From Bolinopsis microptera (lineage: Eukaryota > Ctenophora > Tentaculata > Lobata > Bolinopsidae), in the NCBI RefSeq assembly GCF_026151205.1, contig NC_087072.1:14484169-14548168 (forward strand): a stretch of 64,000 bases of DNA. The letters run 5' to 3'. Made by a program: the position numbers and the translations under genes. Positions 22,081 through 40,655 of this stretch are shown here, one piece after another; within the stretch, counting starts at the first letter, position 1, and each line of letters starts with the position of its first letter. A model generated the notes under the pieces. It had not been told where the DNA came from, did not search any database, and saw nothing but the letters and a program-made list of their open reading frames with translations.

Positions 22081-22780
22081 AAAATCGCCGATCAAACTAA
22101 TGACATTGGGGGAGGGGCATTTTAATTGAGTTTTCTATAAGTTTTTGGGTTCATAGAGGCCCCCGGTAAGGCTTCAAAGATATCACTCAAAGATTTAAAT
22201 TGGTTTAATTATTAAAATGAAGATTTTAGGTTAAATTTAAAACTCGGGTTAAAACTATAGTGAGAATTTCCGCGTGCAAATGCTGACTGAAAAAAAAGGG
22301 CTAGATGGGGAAACCAAATATGTTTCGGGAGTAAAAGGTAAATGACGTTTAGAATGGGTGCAGTTTAATGGTCCCAAAAGTCCAGAAGGAACAAATGATT
22401 TCGAAAATGTTTTTTTATTAACCCTCATTGAATAAAAAGTGTAATAAAAACCCGAGGGGTAAACCCAAAATGAAAATTTTGGTGAAATAAAAGGCGGGTA
22501 TGAATAAGTGGGCAGACTCTTGGCCCCAAAACATATTGTTTGTAAGAAAGGGTGAAGCGTTTTGGCGCAAAAAACATAAGCGTTTTGGACGAAAAAGGAA
22601 ATAGTGGTTATATAGTTGTGGTTAAACCCCAAAAAGGACAGTTAAAAGATGAGGTTGGATTTAATTGTTTTTTCATAAGCCCCATTGGGGGTTAAAAAGT
22701 TTAGATGAAGAGAACCTTAATTGAACTTCTCCCAAAATGAATGTTGATTTAATTTAAACGGGCGGAGGATTGAAGCAAAA
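22081..22780 (+). repeat. Heavily scrambled satellite segment, about 1.6 units
   Basis: Most of this stretch is hard to align to the unit, though pieces such as CATAAGCCCC and AGAGAACCTT are recognisable in the expected order. From CGCCGAT at 22086 to the next GCAAGATC landmark is about 690 bp, close to the 680 bp expected for 246 + 434. So I read it as very noisy satellite, not as an insert. A diverged relic unit is the alternative. Confidence 0.55.
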
Positions 22781-25700
22781 GCAAGATCTTTCCTTGCGTT
22801 TGACAAAATAGCTAATGAGGTCTGATAAGGTAATTTGAAACGGGGCGCTGCAAGCAGCTTGCTGGCTGACACGACCCAAAAACATAATGTTTTCGGTTTT
22901 GGTACGATAGAAAGGTTGAGAATGAAGCTGGTTTGATGATAGCTGCCGAGTGGCAGTTAAAATCGCCGATACAAAGACAGAGATGGACCAGATTTAAGGA
23001 ACAGATTGAGGTGGTTGTCGTAGTTTTTATAGTTTGTTGTTTTCATTAGAGCCCTCCATGGTGGAAGGCTTACCAAAAGAGTGATCCAGGACTCGAAAGA
23101 GAACCTGTTACACATTGGAACTTAATCTTACCTCAATAAATGTAATAGATTTGTAGTGTTGTAATTAGTTTAAAACTGAGGCGGGAGTTAGATTGAGGGA
23201 GCTTATAGTATGGAGCAAGATCTTTCCTTGCGTTTGACAAAATAGCTAATGAGGTCTGATAAGGTAATTTGAAACGGGGCGCTGCAAGCAGCTTGCTGGC
23301 TGACACGACCCAAAAACATAATGTTTTCGGTTTTGGTACGATAGAAAGGTTGAGAATGAAGCTGGTTTGATGATAGCTGCCGAGTGGCAGTTAAAATCGC
23401 CGATACAAAGACAGAGATGGACCAGATTTAAGGAACAGATTGAGGTGGTTGTCGTAGTTTTTATAGTTTGTTGTTTTCATTAGAGCCCTCCATGGTGGAA
23501 GGCTTACCAAAAGAGTGATCCAGGACTCGAAAGAGAACCTGTTACACATTGGAACTTAATCTTACCTCAATAAATGTAATAGATTTGTAGTGTTGTAATT
23601 AGTTTAAAACTGAGGCGGGAGTTAGATTGAGGGAGCTTATAGTATGGAGCAAGATCTTTCCTTGCGTTTGACAAAATAGCTAATGAGGTCTGATAAGGTA
23701 ATTTGAAACGGGGCGCTGCAAGCAGCTTGCTGGCTGACACGACCCAAAAACATAATGTTTTCGGTTTTGGTACGATAGAAAGGTTGAGAATGAAGCTGGT
23801 TTGATGATAGCTGCCGAGTGGCAGTTAAAATCGCCGATACAAAGACAGAGATGGACCAGATTTAAGGAACAGATTGAGGTGGTTGTCGTAGTTTTTATAG
23901 TTTGTTGTTTTCATTAGAGCCCTCCATGGTGGAAGGCTTACCAAAAGAGTGATCCAGGACTCGAAAGAGAACCTGTTACACATTGGAACTTAATCTTACC
24001 TCAATAAATGTAATAGATTTGTAGTGTTGTAATTAGTTTAAAACTGAGGCGGGAGTTAGATTGAGGGAGCTTATAGTATGGAGCAAGATCTTTCCTTGCG
24101 TTTGACAAAATAGCTAATGAGGTCTGATAAGGTAATTTGAAACGGGGCGCTGCAAGCAGCTTGCTGGCTGACACGACCCAAAAACATAATGTTTTCGGTT
24201 TTGGTACGATAGAAAGGTTGAGAATGAAGCTGGTTTGATGATAGCTGCCGAGTGGCAGTTAAAATCGCCGATACAAAGACAGAGATGGACCAGATTTAAG
24301 GAACAGATTGAGGTGGTTGTCGTAGTTTTTATAGTTTGTTGTTTTCATTAGAGCCCTCCATGGTGGAAGGCTTACCAAAAGAGTGATCCAGGACTCGAAA
24401 GAGAACCTGTTACACATTGGAACTTAATCTTACCTCAATAAATGTAATAGATTTGTAGTGTTGTAATTAGTTTAAAACTGAGGCGGGAGTTAGATTGAGG
24501 GAGCTTATAGTATGGAGCAAGATCTTTCCTTGCGTTTGACAAAATAGCTAATGAGGTCTGATAAGGTAATTTGAAACGGGGCGCTGCAAGCAGCTTGCTG
24601 GCTGACACGACCCAAAAACATAATGTTTTCGGTTTTGGTACGATAGAAAGGTTGAGAATGAAGCTGGTTTGATGATAGCTGCCGAGTGGCAGTTAAAATC
24701 GCCGATACAAAGACAGAGATGGACCAGATTTAAGGAACAGATTGAGGTGGTTGTCGTAGTTTTTATAGTTTGTTGTTTTCATTAGAGCCCTCCATGGTGG
24801 AAGGCTTACCAAAAGAGTGATCCAGGACTCGAAAGAGAACCTGTTACACATTGGAACTTAATCTTACCTCAATAAATGTAATAGATTTGTAGTGTTGTAA
24901 TTAGTTTAAAACTGAGGCGGGAGTTAGATTGAGGGAGCTTATAGTATGGAGCAAGATCTTTCCTTGCGTTTGACAAAATAGCTAATGAGGTCTGATAAGG
25001 TAATTTGAAACGGGGCGCTGCAAGCAGCTTGCTGGCTGACACGACCCAAAACATAATGTTTTTCGGTTTTTGGTACGATAGAAAGGTTGAGAATGAAGCA
25101 GGTTTGGATGATAGCTGGCCGAGTGGCAGTTAAAATCGCCGATACAAAGACAGAGATGGACCAGATTTAAGGAACAGATTGAGGTGGTTGTCGTAGTTTT
25201 TATAGTTTGTTGTTTTCATTAGAGCCCTCCATGGTGGAAGGCTTACAAAGAGTGATCCAGGACTCGAAAGAGAACCTGTTACACATTGGAACTTAATCTT
25301 ACCTCAATAAATGTAATAGATTTGTAGTGTTGTAATTAGTTTAAAACTGAGGCGGGAGTTAGATTGAGGGAGCCTTAGTATGGAGCAAGATCTTTCCTTG
25401 CGTTTGACAAGAATAGCTAATGAGGTCTGATAAGTAATTTGAAACGGGGCGCTGCAAGCAGCTTGCTGGCTGACACGACCCAAAAACATAATGTTTTCGG
25501 TTTTGGTACGATAGAAAGGTTGAGAATGAAGCTGGTTAGATGAGCTGCCGAGTGGCAGTTAATAATCGCCGATACAAAGACAGAGATGGACCAGAATTAA
25601 GGAACAGATTGAGGTGGTTGTCGTAGTTTTTATAGTTTGTTGTTTTCATTAGAGCCCTCCTGGTGGAAGGCTTACCAAAAGAGTGATCCAGGACTCGAAA

Positions 25701-26575
25701 GAGAACCTGTTACACATTGGAACTTAATCTTACCTCAATAAATGTAATAGATTTGTAGTGTTGTAATTAGTTTAAAACTGAGGCGGGAGTTAGATTGAGG
25801 GACCTTATAGTATGGAGCAAGATCCTTTCCTTGCGTTTGACAAAATAGCTAATGAGGTCTGATAAGGTAATTTGAAACGGGCGCTGCAAGCAGCTTGCTG
25901 GCTGACACGACCCAAAAACATAATGTTTTCGGTTTTGGTACGATAGAAAGGTTGAGAAATGAAGCTGGTTTGATGATAGCTGCCGAGTGGCAGTTAAAAT
26001 CGCCGATACAAAGACAGAGATGGACCAGATTTAAGGAACAGATTGAGGTGGTTGTCGTAGTTTTTATAGTTTGTTGTTTTCATTAGAGCCCTCCATGGTG
26101 GAAGGCTTACCAAAAGAGTGATCCAGGACTCGAAAGAGAACCTGTTACAAATGGAACTTAATCTTACCTCAATAAATGTAATAGATTGTATAGTTGTAAT
26201 TAGTTTAAAACTGAGCGGGGAGTTAGATTGAGGGAGCTTATAGTATGGAGCAAGATCTTCCTTGCGTTTGACAAAATAGCTAATGAGTCTGATAAGGTAA
26301 TTTGAAACGGGGGCGCTGCAAGCAGCTTGCTGGCTGACACGACCCAAAAACATAATGTTTTCGGTTTGGTACGATAGAAAGGTTGAGAATGAAGCTGGTT
26401 TGATGATAGCTGCCGAGTGGCAGTTAAAATCGCCGATACAAAGGGACAGAGATGGACCAGATTTAAGGAACAGATTGAGTGGTTGTCGTAGTTTTTATAG
26501 TTTGTTGTTTTCATTAGAGCCCTCCATGGTGGAAGGCTTACCCAAAAGAGTGATCCAGGACTCCGAAAGAGAACC
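22781..26575 (+). repeat. Clean satellite block 3 (about 8.7 units)
   Basis: The first five to six units are identical to consensus as far as I can read. From about 25050 onward single-base indels begin to appear, increasing towards 26575, where the deletion-rich island starts. Confidence 0.9.
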
Positions 26576-29500
26576 AGGTTACACATTGGAACTTAACTAC
26601 CCCAAAAAGTTAGATTTGTAGTGTGTAATTTTTTTAAAACTGGGGGGGGAGTTTAAAGAGGGGGCTTTTAGATGGAGCAAGACTTTCCCCTTCGTTTTTA
26701 AAAAATAGCAAGAGTCTGATAAGGTAATTTTTTAAACGGGGGGGGTGCAAGCACTTCGGCTCACGACCCAAAAACAAATGTTTTCGGTTTGGGACGATAA
26801 AAGGTTGAGAATAAGCTGGTTGATGAACTCCGATGGGATTAAAAACCCATACAAAAACGAGAAGGACCAATTTTAAAGGGAAAAATTGAGGGGGTTTCTA
26901 GTTTTTATAGTTTTTGTTTTCATTAGAGCCCTCCCTGTGAAGGCTTACCAAAAAAGTGACCGGAACCGAAAAAACCTGTTAAACATTGGAAATTTAAACT
27001 TAAACCCATAAATGTAATAGATTTGTAGTGTTGTAATTAGTTTAAAACGAGGGGGGAGTTAATTGAGGGGCTTATATAGGAGCAAAAACTTTTTCCCTTC
27101 TTTTTACAAAAACTAATAGGGGCGATAAGTAATTTGAAACGGGCGCTGCAAAACAGCTTTCGCTGACACACCCAAAAACAAATTTTTCGTTTTTTGGACA
27201 TAGAAAGGGTTTAGAAGAACGTTTATGAAAGCTCCCAGTGGAGTTTTTAAAAACGCCGATACAAAACAGAGATGGGCCAGATTTAAGGAACAATTGAGGT
27301 GTGTCGTGTTTTTTTTAGTTTGTTGTTTTCTTGAGCCCTCCTGGTGGAAGGGTTACCAAAAGAGACCAGGGAAATCGAAAGAGAAACCTGTTACACATTG
27401 GAACTAATCTTACCCCAAAAATTAATAGATTTTAGGTTTTTAAATTTTTTAAAAAAAGAGGGGGAGTTAGTTGAGGGGCCTTTAGTAGGACAAAATTTTC
27501 CCTTTCGTTTGACAAAAAACTAAGAGGCTGATAAAAAATTTGAAAGGGGCGCGCAACACTTCGGCTGACACGACCCAAAAAAACATAAGTTTTCGGGTTT
27601 TGGTACGAAAAGAAAGGTTGAGAATGAAGCGGTTGATGATAGCTGCCGAGGGCAGTTAAAAACGCCCCAACAAAACAGAGAGGACCAATTTTTGGGAAAA
27701 AATTGAGGGGGTTGTCTATTTTTAAAGTTTTTGTTTTCATTTGAGCCCCCTGTGGAAGGCTTACCAAAAGAGTGATCCAGGACCGAAAGGAACGTTTTCA
27801 CTTTTGGAAAATTAATCTACCCCCAAAAATGAATAGATTTTAGTGTTTTAATTTTTTAAAAAATGAGCGGGGGGTTAGATTTTGGGGGCTTAATATGGAC
27901 AAGATCTTTTCCCTTTCTTTTTACAAAAAACAATGAGGTCTGATAAGGTAATTTTAAACGGCGCTGCAACAGCTTTCGCTGCACGACCCAAAAACAAATG
28001 TTTTCGGTTTGGGGACAAGAAAGGTTAAAAGAAACGGTTTTATAATGCCGATGGCATTAAAATCGCCGATACAAAGACGAGTGGACCCGATTTTAAGAAA
28101 AGTTGGGTGGTTTTCTTTTTTTTTGTTTGTTTTTTCATTAAGCCCCCCATGGGAAGTTACCCAAAAAGTGATCCCGGATCGAAAAAGAACCTTTAACATT
28201 GAACTTTAAACTTACCCCCAATAAATGTAATAGATTGTATGTTTTAAAAAATTTTAAAATGAGGCGGGGGTTAGATTTAGGGACCCCTTTTAATTGGGGC
28301 AAGCTTTCCTTCTTTTTAAAAAAGCTAATGAGGTTTTAAAGGAAATTTGAAAGGGGCGCTGCAAACAGCTTTCTGCTGACACGACCCCCAAAAAAAAAAA
28401 GTTTTCGGTTTTGGTAGTAAAAAGGGGAGAAGAAGCTGGTTTTAGAAGCGCCGATGGCAGTTAAAAACCCCCGAACCAAAAAAGAGATGGGGCCAATTTA
28501 AGAACAATTGAGTGGGTTGTCGTATTTTTATAGTTTGTTGTTTCATTAGAGCCCTCCTGGGGAAGGCTTACCAAAAAAGTGATCCGGGTGAAAGAGAAAC
28601 CTTTTTAAAATTGGAATTAATTTTTCCCCAAAAATGAATAGATTTGGTTTTTGTAATTTTTTAAAAAGAGGGGGTTAGATTGAGGGACTTATATTAGCAG
28701 ATCTTCCCTTTGACAAAAATAGAAAGAGGTTAAGGGAAAATTTTAAAAGGGGGGCTGCAAGCACTTGCGGGTGCACGACCCAAAAACAATTTTCGGTTTT
28801 GGTACTGAAAGGTTGAAATGAAAGGGGTTTATATAGCGCCCAGGCAGTTTTAAAAACCCCAACAAAGCAGAGATGGACCAATTTTAAGAAAATTTAGTGG
28901 GTTTGGGATTTTTATTTTTGTTTTTTTCATTACCCCCCAGGGAAGGGTTACCAAAAAAGTGTCCAGGGCCGAAAAGAAATTTACACAGGAATTAAACTTT
29001 CCCCAATAAATGTAATAGTTGTATTTTAATTATTTAAAAAATGAGGCGGATTAAATTAGGGAGTTATAGTAGGGGCAAGATTTCCCCTTTCGTTTACAAA
29101 AATTTGGGGAAAGGGGGAATTTGGGGGTGGGTTGTGGTAAAAGCCCCAAAAACATAAGTTTTGGTTTTGTCATAGAAAGGTTTGGGAATGAAGTGGTTGA
29201 TGAAGTGCCCAGGAGTAAATCGCCCATACAAAAACGAGATGGGAAAATTTTAAAGGAACAATGAGTGGGTTTCGTAGTTTTTATAGTTTTTTTTTTCATT
29301 AGAGCCCTCATGGGGAAGGGTTACCCAAAAGGACCGGGTGAAAAAAGAAACCCGTTAACATTTGGGAAATTAATTTTTCCCCAATAAATGTAATAATTTT
29401 TAGTGTTTTTTTAATTTGTTAAAACGAGCGGGAGTTTAAATTTAGGGGCTTTTTATGGACAAGACTTTCCTTGCGTTTACAAAATAGCAATGAGGCTGAA

Positions 29501-32500
29501 AGGTAATTTGAAACGGGCCGCAGCACTTTCTGGCTGACCAACCCAAAAACTAATGTTTTCGGTTTTTGGTAATAGAAAAGGTTTAGAAAAAGTGGTTTTT
29601 TTGTACGCCGATGGGAGTTAAAATTCGCCGTACAAAAAAAAAGGAGGACCAGATTTAAGAAAATTGAGGGGGGTTTCGGTTTTTATAGTTTTTGTTTTAT
29701 TAGAGCCCCCCAGGGGGAAGGGGTTTAAAAAAGGATCCAGACCGAAAAAAAAAGTTTACACATTGAAATTAATCTTCCCAATAAAATGTAAAATTGTTGT
29801 TTTTAAATTTTTTAAAAAAGGGGGAGTTAATTGGGGGCTTTAAAATATAGCAAGATCTTTTCTCTTTTACAAATAGCAATGAGGGTTTTAATAAATTTAA
29901 AAGGGGGGTGCAAGAGGGTTGCGGCTGCAGACCCAAAAAAAAAGTTTTCGGTTTTTTTACATAAAAGGTTTAAATGAAGGGTTTGATGAAGCTGCCGATG
30001 CAGTTTAAAAACCCCCCGAACAAAGACAGAATGACAGATTAAGGGAAAAAGAGGTGGTTGTCGTAGTTTTTATAGTTTGTTGTTTCATAAGCCCCCCATG
30101 GGGGAAGGTTACCAAAAAAAGTACCAGGATCGAAAAGAACCCTTTAACATTGGGAATTATTTACCCCAAAAAAGAATAGATTGTAGTTTTTTAATTAGTT
30201 TTAAAAGAGGGGATTAGTTGAGGGGGTTTATAAGGAGCAAAATTTTCCCGCTTTGAAAAAAGCTAAAGAGGTTGATAAGGGAATTTTAAACGGGGGGTGC
30301 AAAGTTGTGGTGACACGACCCAAAACAAATTTTTTTGGTTTTTGGGACAAAAAGGTTGAGAAGAATGGTTTAGATAGCGCCGTGCGTTAAAACGCCCATA
30401 CAAAGACAAAATAACCCGATTTTGGGAAAAAATGAGGTGGGTTTTCGTGTTTTTATAGTTTGTTTTTTATTAGAGCCCCCTGGTGGAAGGCTTACCAAAA
30501 AGTGACCAAATCGAAAAGAATGTTAAATGGAATTAACTTACCTAAAAAAAGTAAAATTTGGGTTTAATTAGTTTTAAAAAGAGGGGGATAGATTTAGGGG
30601 CCCCTTTTAGTATGGGGCAAATTTTTTTTCGTTTAAAAATATAATGAGGTCTATAAAGGGAATTAAAAAGGCCTGCAAGAGCTTGCTGGCTGACACGACC
30701 CAAAAACTAATTTTTCTTTGGTCATAGAAAGGGGAAATGAAGCGGGGTTTATGAACTGCCAGTGGCAGTTAAAATCCCATACAAAACAAAGGGCCCGATT
30801 TAAGGAACAAATTAGTGGTTGTCGATTTTTTTTTATTTTTGTTTTTATTTTGAAACCCCCCAGGTGGAAGGGTTCCAAAAGAGTGACCAGCCGAAAAAAC
30901 CCGTTACAATGGAACTTAAATTTTCCTCAATAAATGAATAGTTTGTATGTTTTAATTAGTTAAAACTGAGGGGGAGTTAATTGAGGGATTAAGATGAGCA
31001 AATTTTCCCTTTCGTTTACAAAAACAATGAGGATAAGGAATTGAAACGGGGGGCTGAACACTTTCGGAAACCCAAAAAAAAATTTTTTGGTTTGGAGAAG
31101 AAAGGGTTGGGAAAGAAAGGGTTTTTATAGCCCGATGGCGTTTAAAAACGCCCATACAAAAAAGATGGGCCCCAATTTAAAAAAACAGATTGGGGTTGTC
31201 GTATTTTTAAGTTTGTTGTTTATAAGCCCCCCTGGGAAGGCTTTCCAAAGATACCAGGACCGAAAGAAACTGTTACACATTGGAACTTAATCTATAATAA
31301 AGTAAAAAGATTTGGGGTTTTAATTAGTTTAAAAAGAGGGGGAGTAGATTTAGGACTTTAATAGGCAAGATCTTTCCCGCTTTGACAAAAGCTAATAGGT
31401 TGAAAAAGAAACGGGGCGCGCAAGCAGCTTGCTGGCGACACGCCCCCAAAAAAATAAGTTTTTTGGTTTTTGGGACGATAAAAGGGTTAAATAAGTGTTT
31501 GATAACCCGATGGCGTTTAAAAACGCCCCATACAAAACGAATGGACCCGAAAGGGAAAAGATGGTGGTTTTAGTTTTTTTGTTTGTTGTTTATTTAAATC
31601 TGGTGGAAGGGGACCCAAAAGAGGGCCAGCTCGAAAAAGAATGTTTTACATTGGAACTAATCTTTACCCAATAAATGGAAAAGATTTTATGTTGTAATTA
31701 TTTAAATGAGGGGAGTTTAGATTTAGGACATGTAGGAAGATTTTCCTTGCGTTTTGACAAAATAGAAAAAAGGGGCTGATAAGGTAATTTGAAACGGGGC
31801 GCTGCAAGACTTGTGGGACCGACCCAAAAAAAAATGTTTCGGTTTTTGGAGAAGAAAGGGTTAGAAAAAAAATGGGTTTTATGTAGCTCCCAGTGGGATT
31901 AAAATCCCGGGTACAAAAAGGATGACCAGATTTAAAAACAATTAGTGGGGTGAGTTTTTTTAGTTTTTTGTTTTATTGAGCCCCCCTGGGGAAGGTTACC
32001 CAAAAAGGGGATGGGCCCGAAAAAAACCTTTTTAAAATTGGAACTAACACCCCAAAAAATGTAAAAATTTTTTTTGTAAATTTTTTAAAATGAGGGGGGG
32101 TTGGGTTGAGGGGTTATAGTATGGAAAGATCTTTCCGCGTTTGACAAAAAACTAATGAGGTTAAAAAATTTTAAACGGGGGGGTGCAAAACAGTTGCGGC
32201 TAACACCCCAAAAAAAAAAATTTTCGGTTTTGGGACGATAGAAAGGTTTGGAATGAAATGGTTTGATGTGTGCGAGTGGGATTTAAAAACGCGTACAAAA
32301 GAAGAAAGGACCCGATTTAAGAACAGAATTTAGGTGGTGTCGTATTTTTTATGTTTTTTGTTTTCATTTAACCCCCATGTGAAAACTTCCAAAAATACAG
32401 GACCGAAAGAGAACTGTTACAATGGGAATTAATTTACCTCAATAAAATTAATAATTTGATGGTAATAGTTTTAAAAAAAGAGGGGGTTAAATTTTAGGGG

Positions 32501-34449
32501 CCTTATAGTTGGGGCAAGATTTTTCCCTTTTTTGACAAAATAGCTAATAGGCTGATAAGGGAATTTGAAAGGGGGGCTGCAAGCGTGCGGTAACGACCCC
32601 AAAAAAAAAATGTTTCGTTTTGGGCGATAGAAAAGGGTTAGAATAAACTGTTTGATGATAGGCGAGTGCAGTTTTAAATCGCATACAAAAACAGAGATGG
32701 AAGATTTAAGGAAAAGATTTTAGGGGTTGCGTAGTTTTTATGTTTGTTGTTTTCATTGAGTATGGGAAGGTACCAAAAGAGTGATCCCCGGGCCCCAAAA
32801 AAACCTTCACATTGGAACTTTTAACTACCTCAAAAAATGTAAAAGATTTTTAGGTTGAATTTAATTTAAAAAAGAGCGGGGGTTAGATTTAGGGATTATA
32901 TATGGGGCAAGACTTTCCGCTTTCAAAAAGCAAATTTTTGATAAGGGAATTTGAAGGGGGCTGCAAGCACTTGGTGACAACCCCCAAAAAAATTTTCGGT
33001 TTTGGTCATAAGTAGAATGAAAATGGTTTGATGATGCGCCGAGGGGGGGTTAAAAAACGCGATACAAACAGAGGCCAATTTAAGAAAAATTGAGGGGTTT
33101 CGTAATTTAAAAATTTGTTTTTTCATTGAGCCCCCCCGGGGAAGGCTTTTCCCAAAAAATGACCAGGGCTCGAAAGAGAACCTTTTAAATTGGAATTAAA
33201 TTTTCTCAATAAAAGAAAAGATTTGTAGGTTGTAATTATTTAAAAATAGGGGGGGTTGATTGGGGATTATAGTAGGGGAAATCTTTTTTCCTTTCGTTGA
33301 AAAAACTAATAGGGCTGATAGTAATTTGAAACGGGGCGCTGCAAGCAGCTTGGGCGACAGACCCCCAAAAAAATAAATGTTTTTGGTTTTGGTACATAGA
33401 AAAAGGTTGAAAAGAAGGGGTTTGAGATAGCTGCGAGTGCGTTAAAAACGCCCCATACAAAGACGAGATGGACCCGATTTTAAGGAACGTTGGGTGGGTT
33501 TTCGTAGTTTTTATAGTTTTTTGTTTTCATTAGACCCCCCAGGTGGGGCTTACAAAAGAGTGACCAGGGCCGAAGAGAATTTTTCCATTGGGGAAATATT
33601 TACCTCAATAAATGAATAGATTGTAGTGTTGTAATTATTTTAAAATGAGCGGATTAGATTGAGGGACTTATAGTATGGAGCAAGATCTTTCCTTTCGTTG
33701 ACAAAATACTAATGGCATAAGGGAATTTGAAAAAGGGGGGCGCTCAAGCAGTTTTGGTGAACGACCCAAAAACATAATGTTTTCGGTTTTGGTACGATGA
33801 AAGGGTTAAATGAAGCGGGTTTTATGATAGCGCCCAGTGGCAGTTTTAAAAACGCCCATCAAAAACAAGAGGCCAATTTTAAAAGGAACAGATTTTAGGT
33901 GGTTGTCGTAGTTTTTATAGTTTTTTTTTTCATTTTGAGCCCCCAGGGGGGAAAGGGACCAAAAGTGATCCGGGCCCAAAAAACCTGTTTCCAATTGGAA
34001 CTTAATTTTCCTCAAAAAGTAATAGAAATTTTGTGTTTGTAATTATTTAAAAAATGAGGCGGGGGTTTGATTTGGGGGGCTAAAAGTATGGAGCAAGTCT
34101 TTCCTTGCGTTTTACAAAATACAATGAGGTGAAAAGGGAATTTTAAACGGGGGGCGCAAGCGCTTGTGGTGACCCGCCAAAAAAAAAAAGTTTTTCGGTT
34201 TTGTACGTAAAGGTGAGAAGAAATGGTTTTAGAAACGCCCGGGGAGTTAAAAACGCCGATACAAAGACAGAGATGGACCAATTTAAAGGAAAAGATTGGG
34301 TGGTTTCGTAGTTTTTTAATTTGTTGTTTTCTTGAGCCCCCCAGGGGGAAGGGTTTCCAAAAAAGTGATCCGGACTCAAAGAAACCTGTTACCTTGGAAC
34401 TTAATTTCCCCAATAAAAGTATAGATTGTATGTTTTAAATTGTTTAAAA
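26576..34449 (+). repeat. Corrupted satellite block, deletion-rich, ending in poly-G
   Basis: Landmark spacing falls from 434 to about 427, 405, 410, 408 and 398 in the first units. Short homopolymer smears are mixed in. The unit is barely readable around 29-32 kb and improves slightly near 33.6-34.4 kb. No foreign gene is visible. Confidence 0.8.
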
Positions 34450-39070
<4,621 letters not shown>

Positions 39071-40655
39071 GTTTAAAACTGAGGGGGTTAGTTGAGGGAC
39101 TATAGTAGGCAAGTCTTTCCTTGCGTTGACAAAAAGCTAATGAGGTTGAAAAATTAACGGGCTCACACTGGGTGAACACCCAAAAACTAATTTTCGGTTG
39201 GTCATAAAGTAGATAAGGTTTGATGATAGCTGCCCATGGCAGTAAATCGCGATACAAAGCAGGAGGACGATTTAAGGGAAATTGAGGTGGTGTCGTGTTT
39301 TTAAGTTTGTTTTTCATTACCCCTGGTGGAAGGTTACCAAAGAGTGATCCGGGCTCGAAAGAGAACCTTAAAACATTGAACTTAATCTTACCTCATAAGT
39401 AATAGATTGTATGTTGTAATTAGTTTAAAACTGAGGGGAGTTAGATTGGACTTATAGATGGGCAGACTTCTTGCGTTGACAAAAACTAATGAGGTGATAA
39501 GGAATTTGAAAGGGGCGCTGCAAGCATTGCGCTGAACGACCAAAACATAATGTTTGTTTGTACGTAAAAGGTTAGAATGAAGTGTTTGAGAAGGAGTGCA
39601 TTAAAATCGCGATACAAAGAAGGAGGACGATTAAGGGAAAAGATTGAGGTTTGTCGTAGTTTTTAGTTGTTGTTTTCATTAGAGCCCCCTGGGGAAGGCT
39701 ACAAAAGGATCAGACTCGAAAGAGAATTTCAATGAACTAATCTTCATAAATGTAATATTGTAGTGTTGTAAATTAAAATGACGGGAGTTAATTGAGGACT
39801 ATGATGAGCAGATCTTCCTTGGTTGAAAATGTAAGAGGTGATATAATTGAAACGGGGCGCAAGCATGTGCGACCGCCAAAAACATAATTTTTGGTTTTGG
39901 ACGATAGAAGTTGAGAATGAAGTGTTTGATGATAGCCGATGGCAGAAAATCGCGAACAAAGACAAGAGGACGATTAAGGAAAGATTGGGGTTGTGTATTT
40001 TTAGTTTGTTGTTTCATTAGGCCCATGGGGAAGGCTTACCAAAGGATCCAGACCGAAAAGAACTGTTACACAGGAACTTATCTTACTCAATAAATAATAG
40101 ATTGTAGTGTTGTAATATTTAAACTGAGCGGAGTTGATTGGGATATAGTAGGAGCAAATTTCCTTGCGTTTGACAAATACTAGAGTCGATAAGGTATTTG
40201 AAAGGGGCCTGCAAGAGTTGCTGGCTGACACACCAAACAAATGTTGTTTTGTACATAAAGGTTGGAATGAATGTTGATGATATGCGGTGGAGTTAAAGCG
40301 AACAAAGACAGAGATGACAGATTTAAGGACAATTGAGTGGTTTGTGTTTTATATTTTTGTTTTCATTAGAGCCTCCTGGGAAGTACCAAAGAGGATCGCT
40401 CGAAAGAGAACTGTTTCCATTGGAATTAATTACCTCAATAAATGTAATAGATTTGTAGGGTTTTAATTGTTAAATGGCGGGAGTTAGATTGAGGGCTTAA
40501 GATGAGCAAGATTTCTTCGTTTGACAAATAGCAATAGTCTGATAAGTAATTTGAACGGGCGCGAAGCAGTGTGGACACCCCAAAAACATAAGTTTTCGTT
40601 TGGTACGATAAAGGTTGAAATAGCTGTTGATGATAGTGCGATGGCAGTTAAAACG
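39071..40655 (+). repeat. Corrupted satellite island, deletions only
   Basis: Landmarks at 38680, 39107, 39458, 39804, 40150, 40502 and 40897 give spacings of 427, 351, 346, 346, 352 and 395. The central units have therefore lost about 20% of their bases, mostly as scattered single bases, with few substitutions or runs. The surrounding units are perfect. Confidence 0.85.

Noticed and set aside
22255-22632. 125-codon minus-strand frame in the scrambled satellite segment
   Set aside because: It lies in noisy satellite sequence, and its low-complexity Phe/Ser/Pro composition reflects A- and G-rich smearing on the opposite strand.
11891-34449. Repeat-induced point mutation or hypermutation as the cause of the noisy islands
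   Set aside because: The changes are mainly indels and homopolymer copies in all four bases, not directional C-to-T or A-to-G changes.
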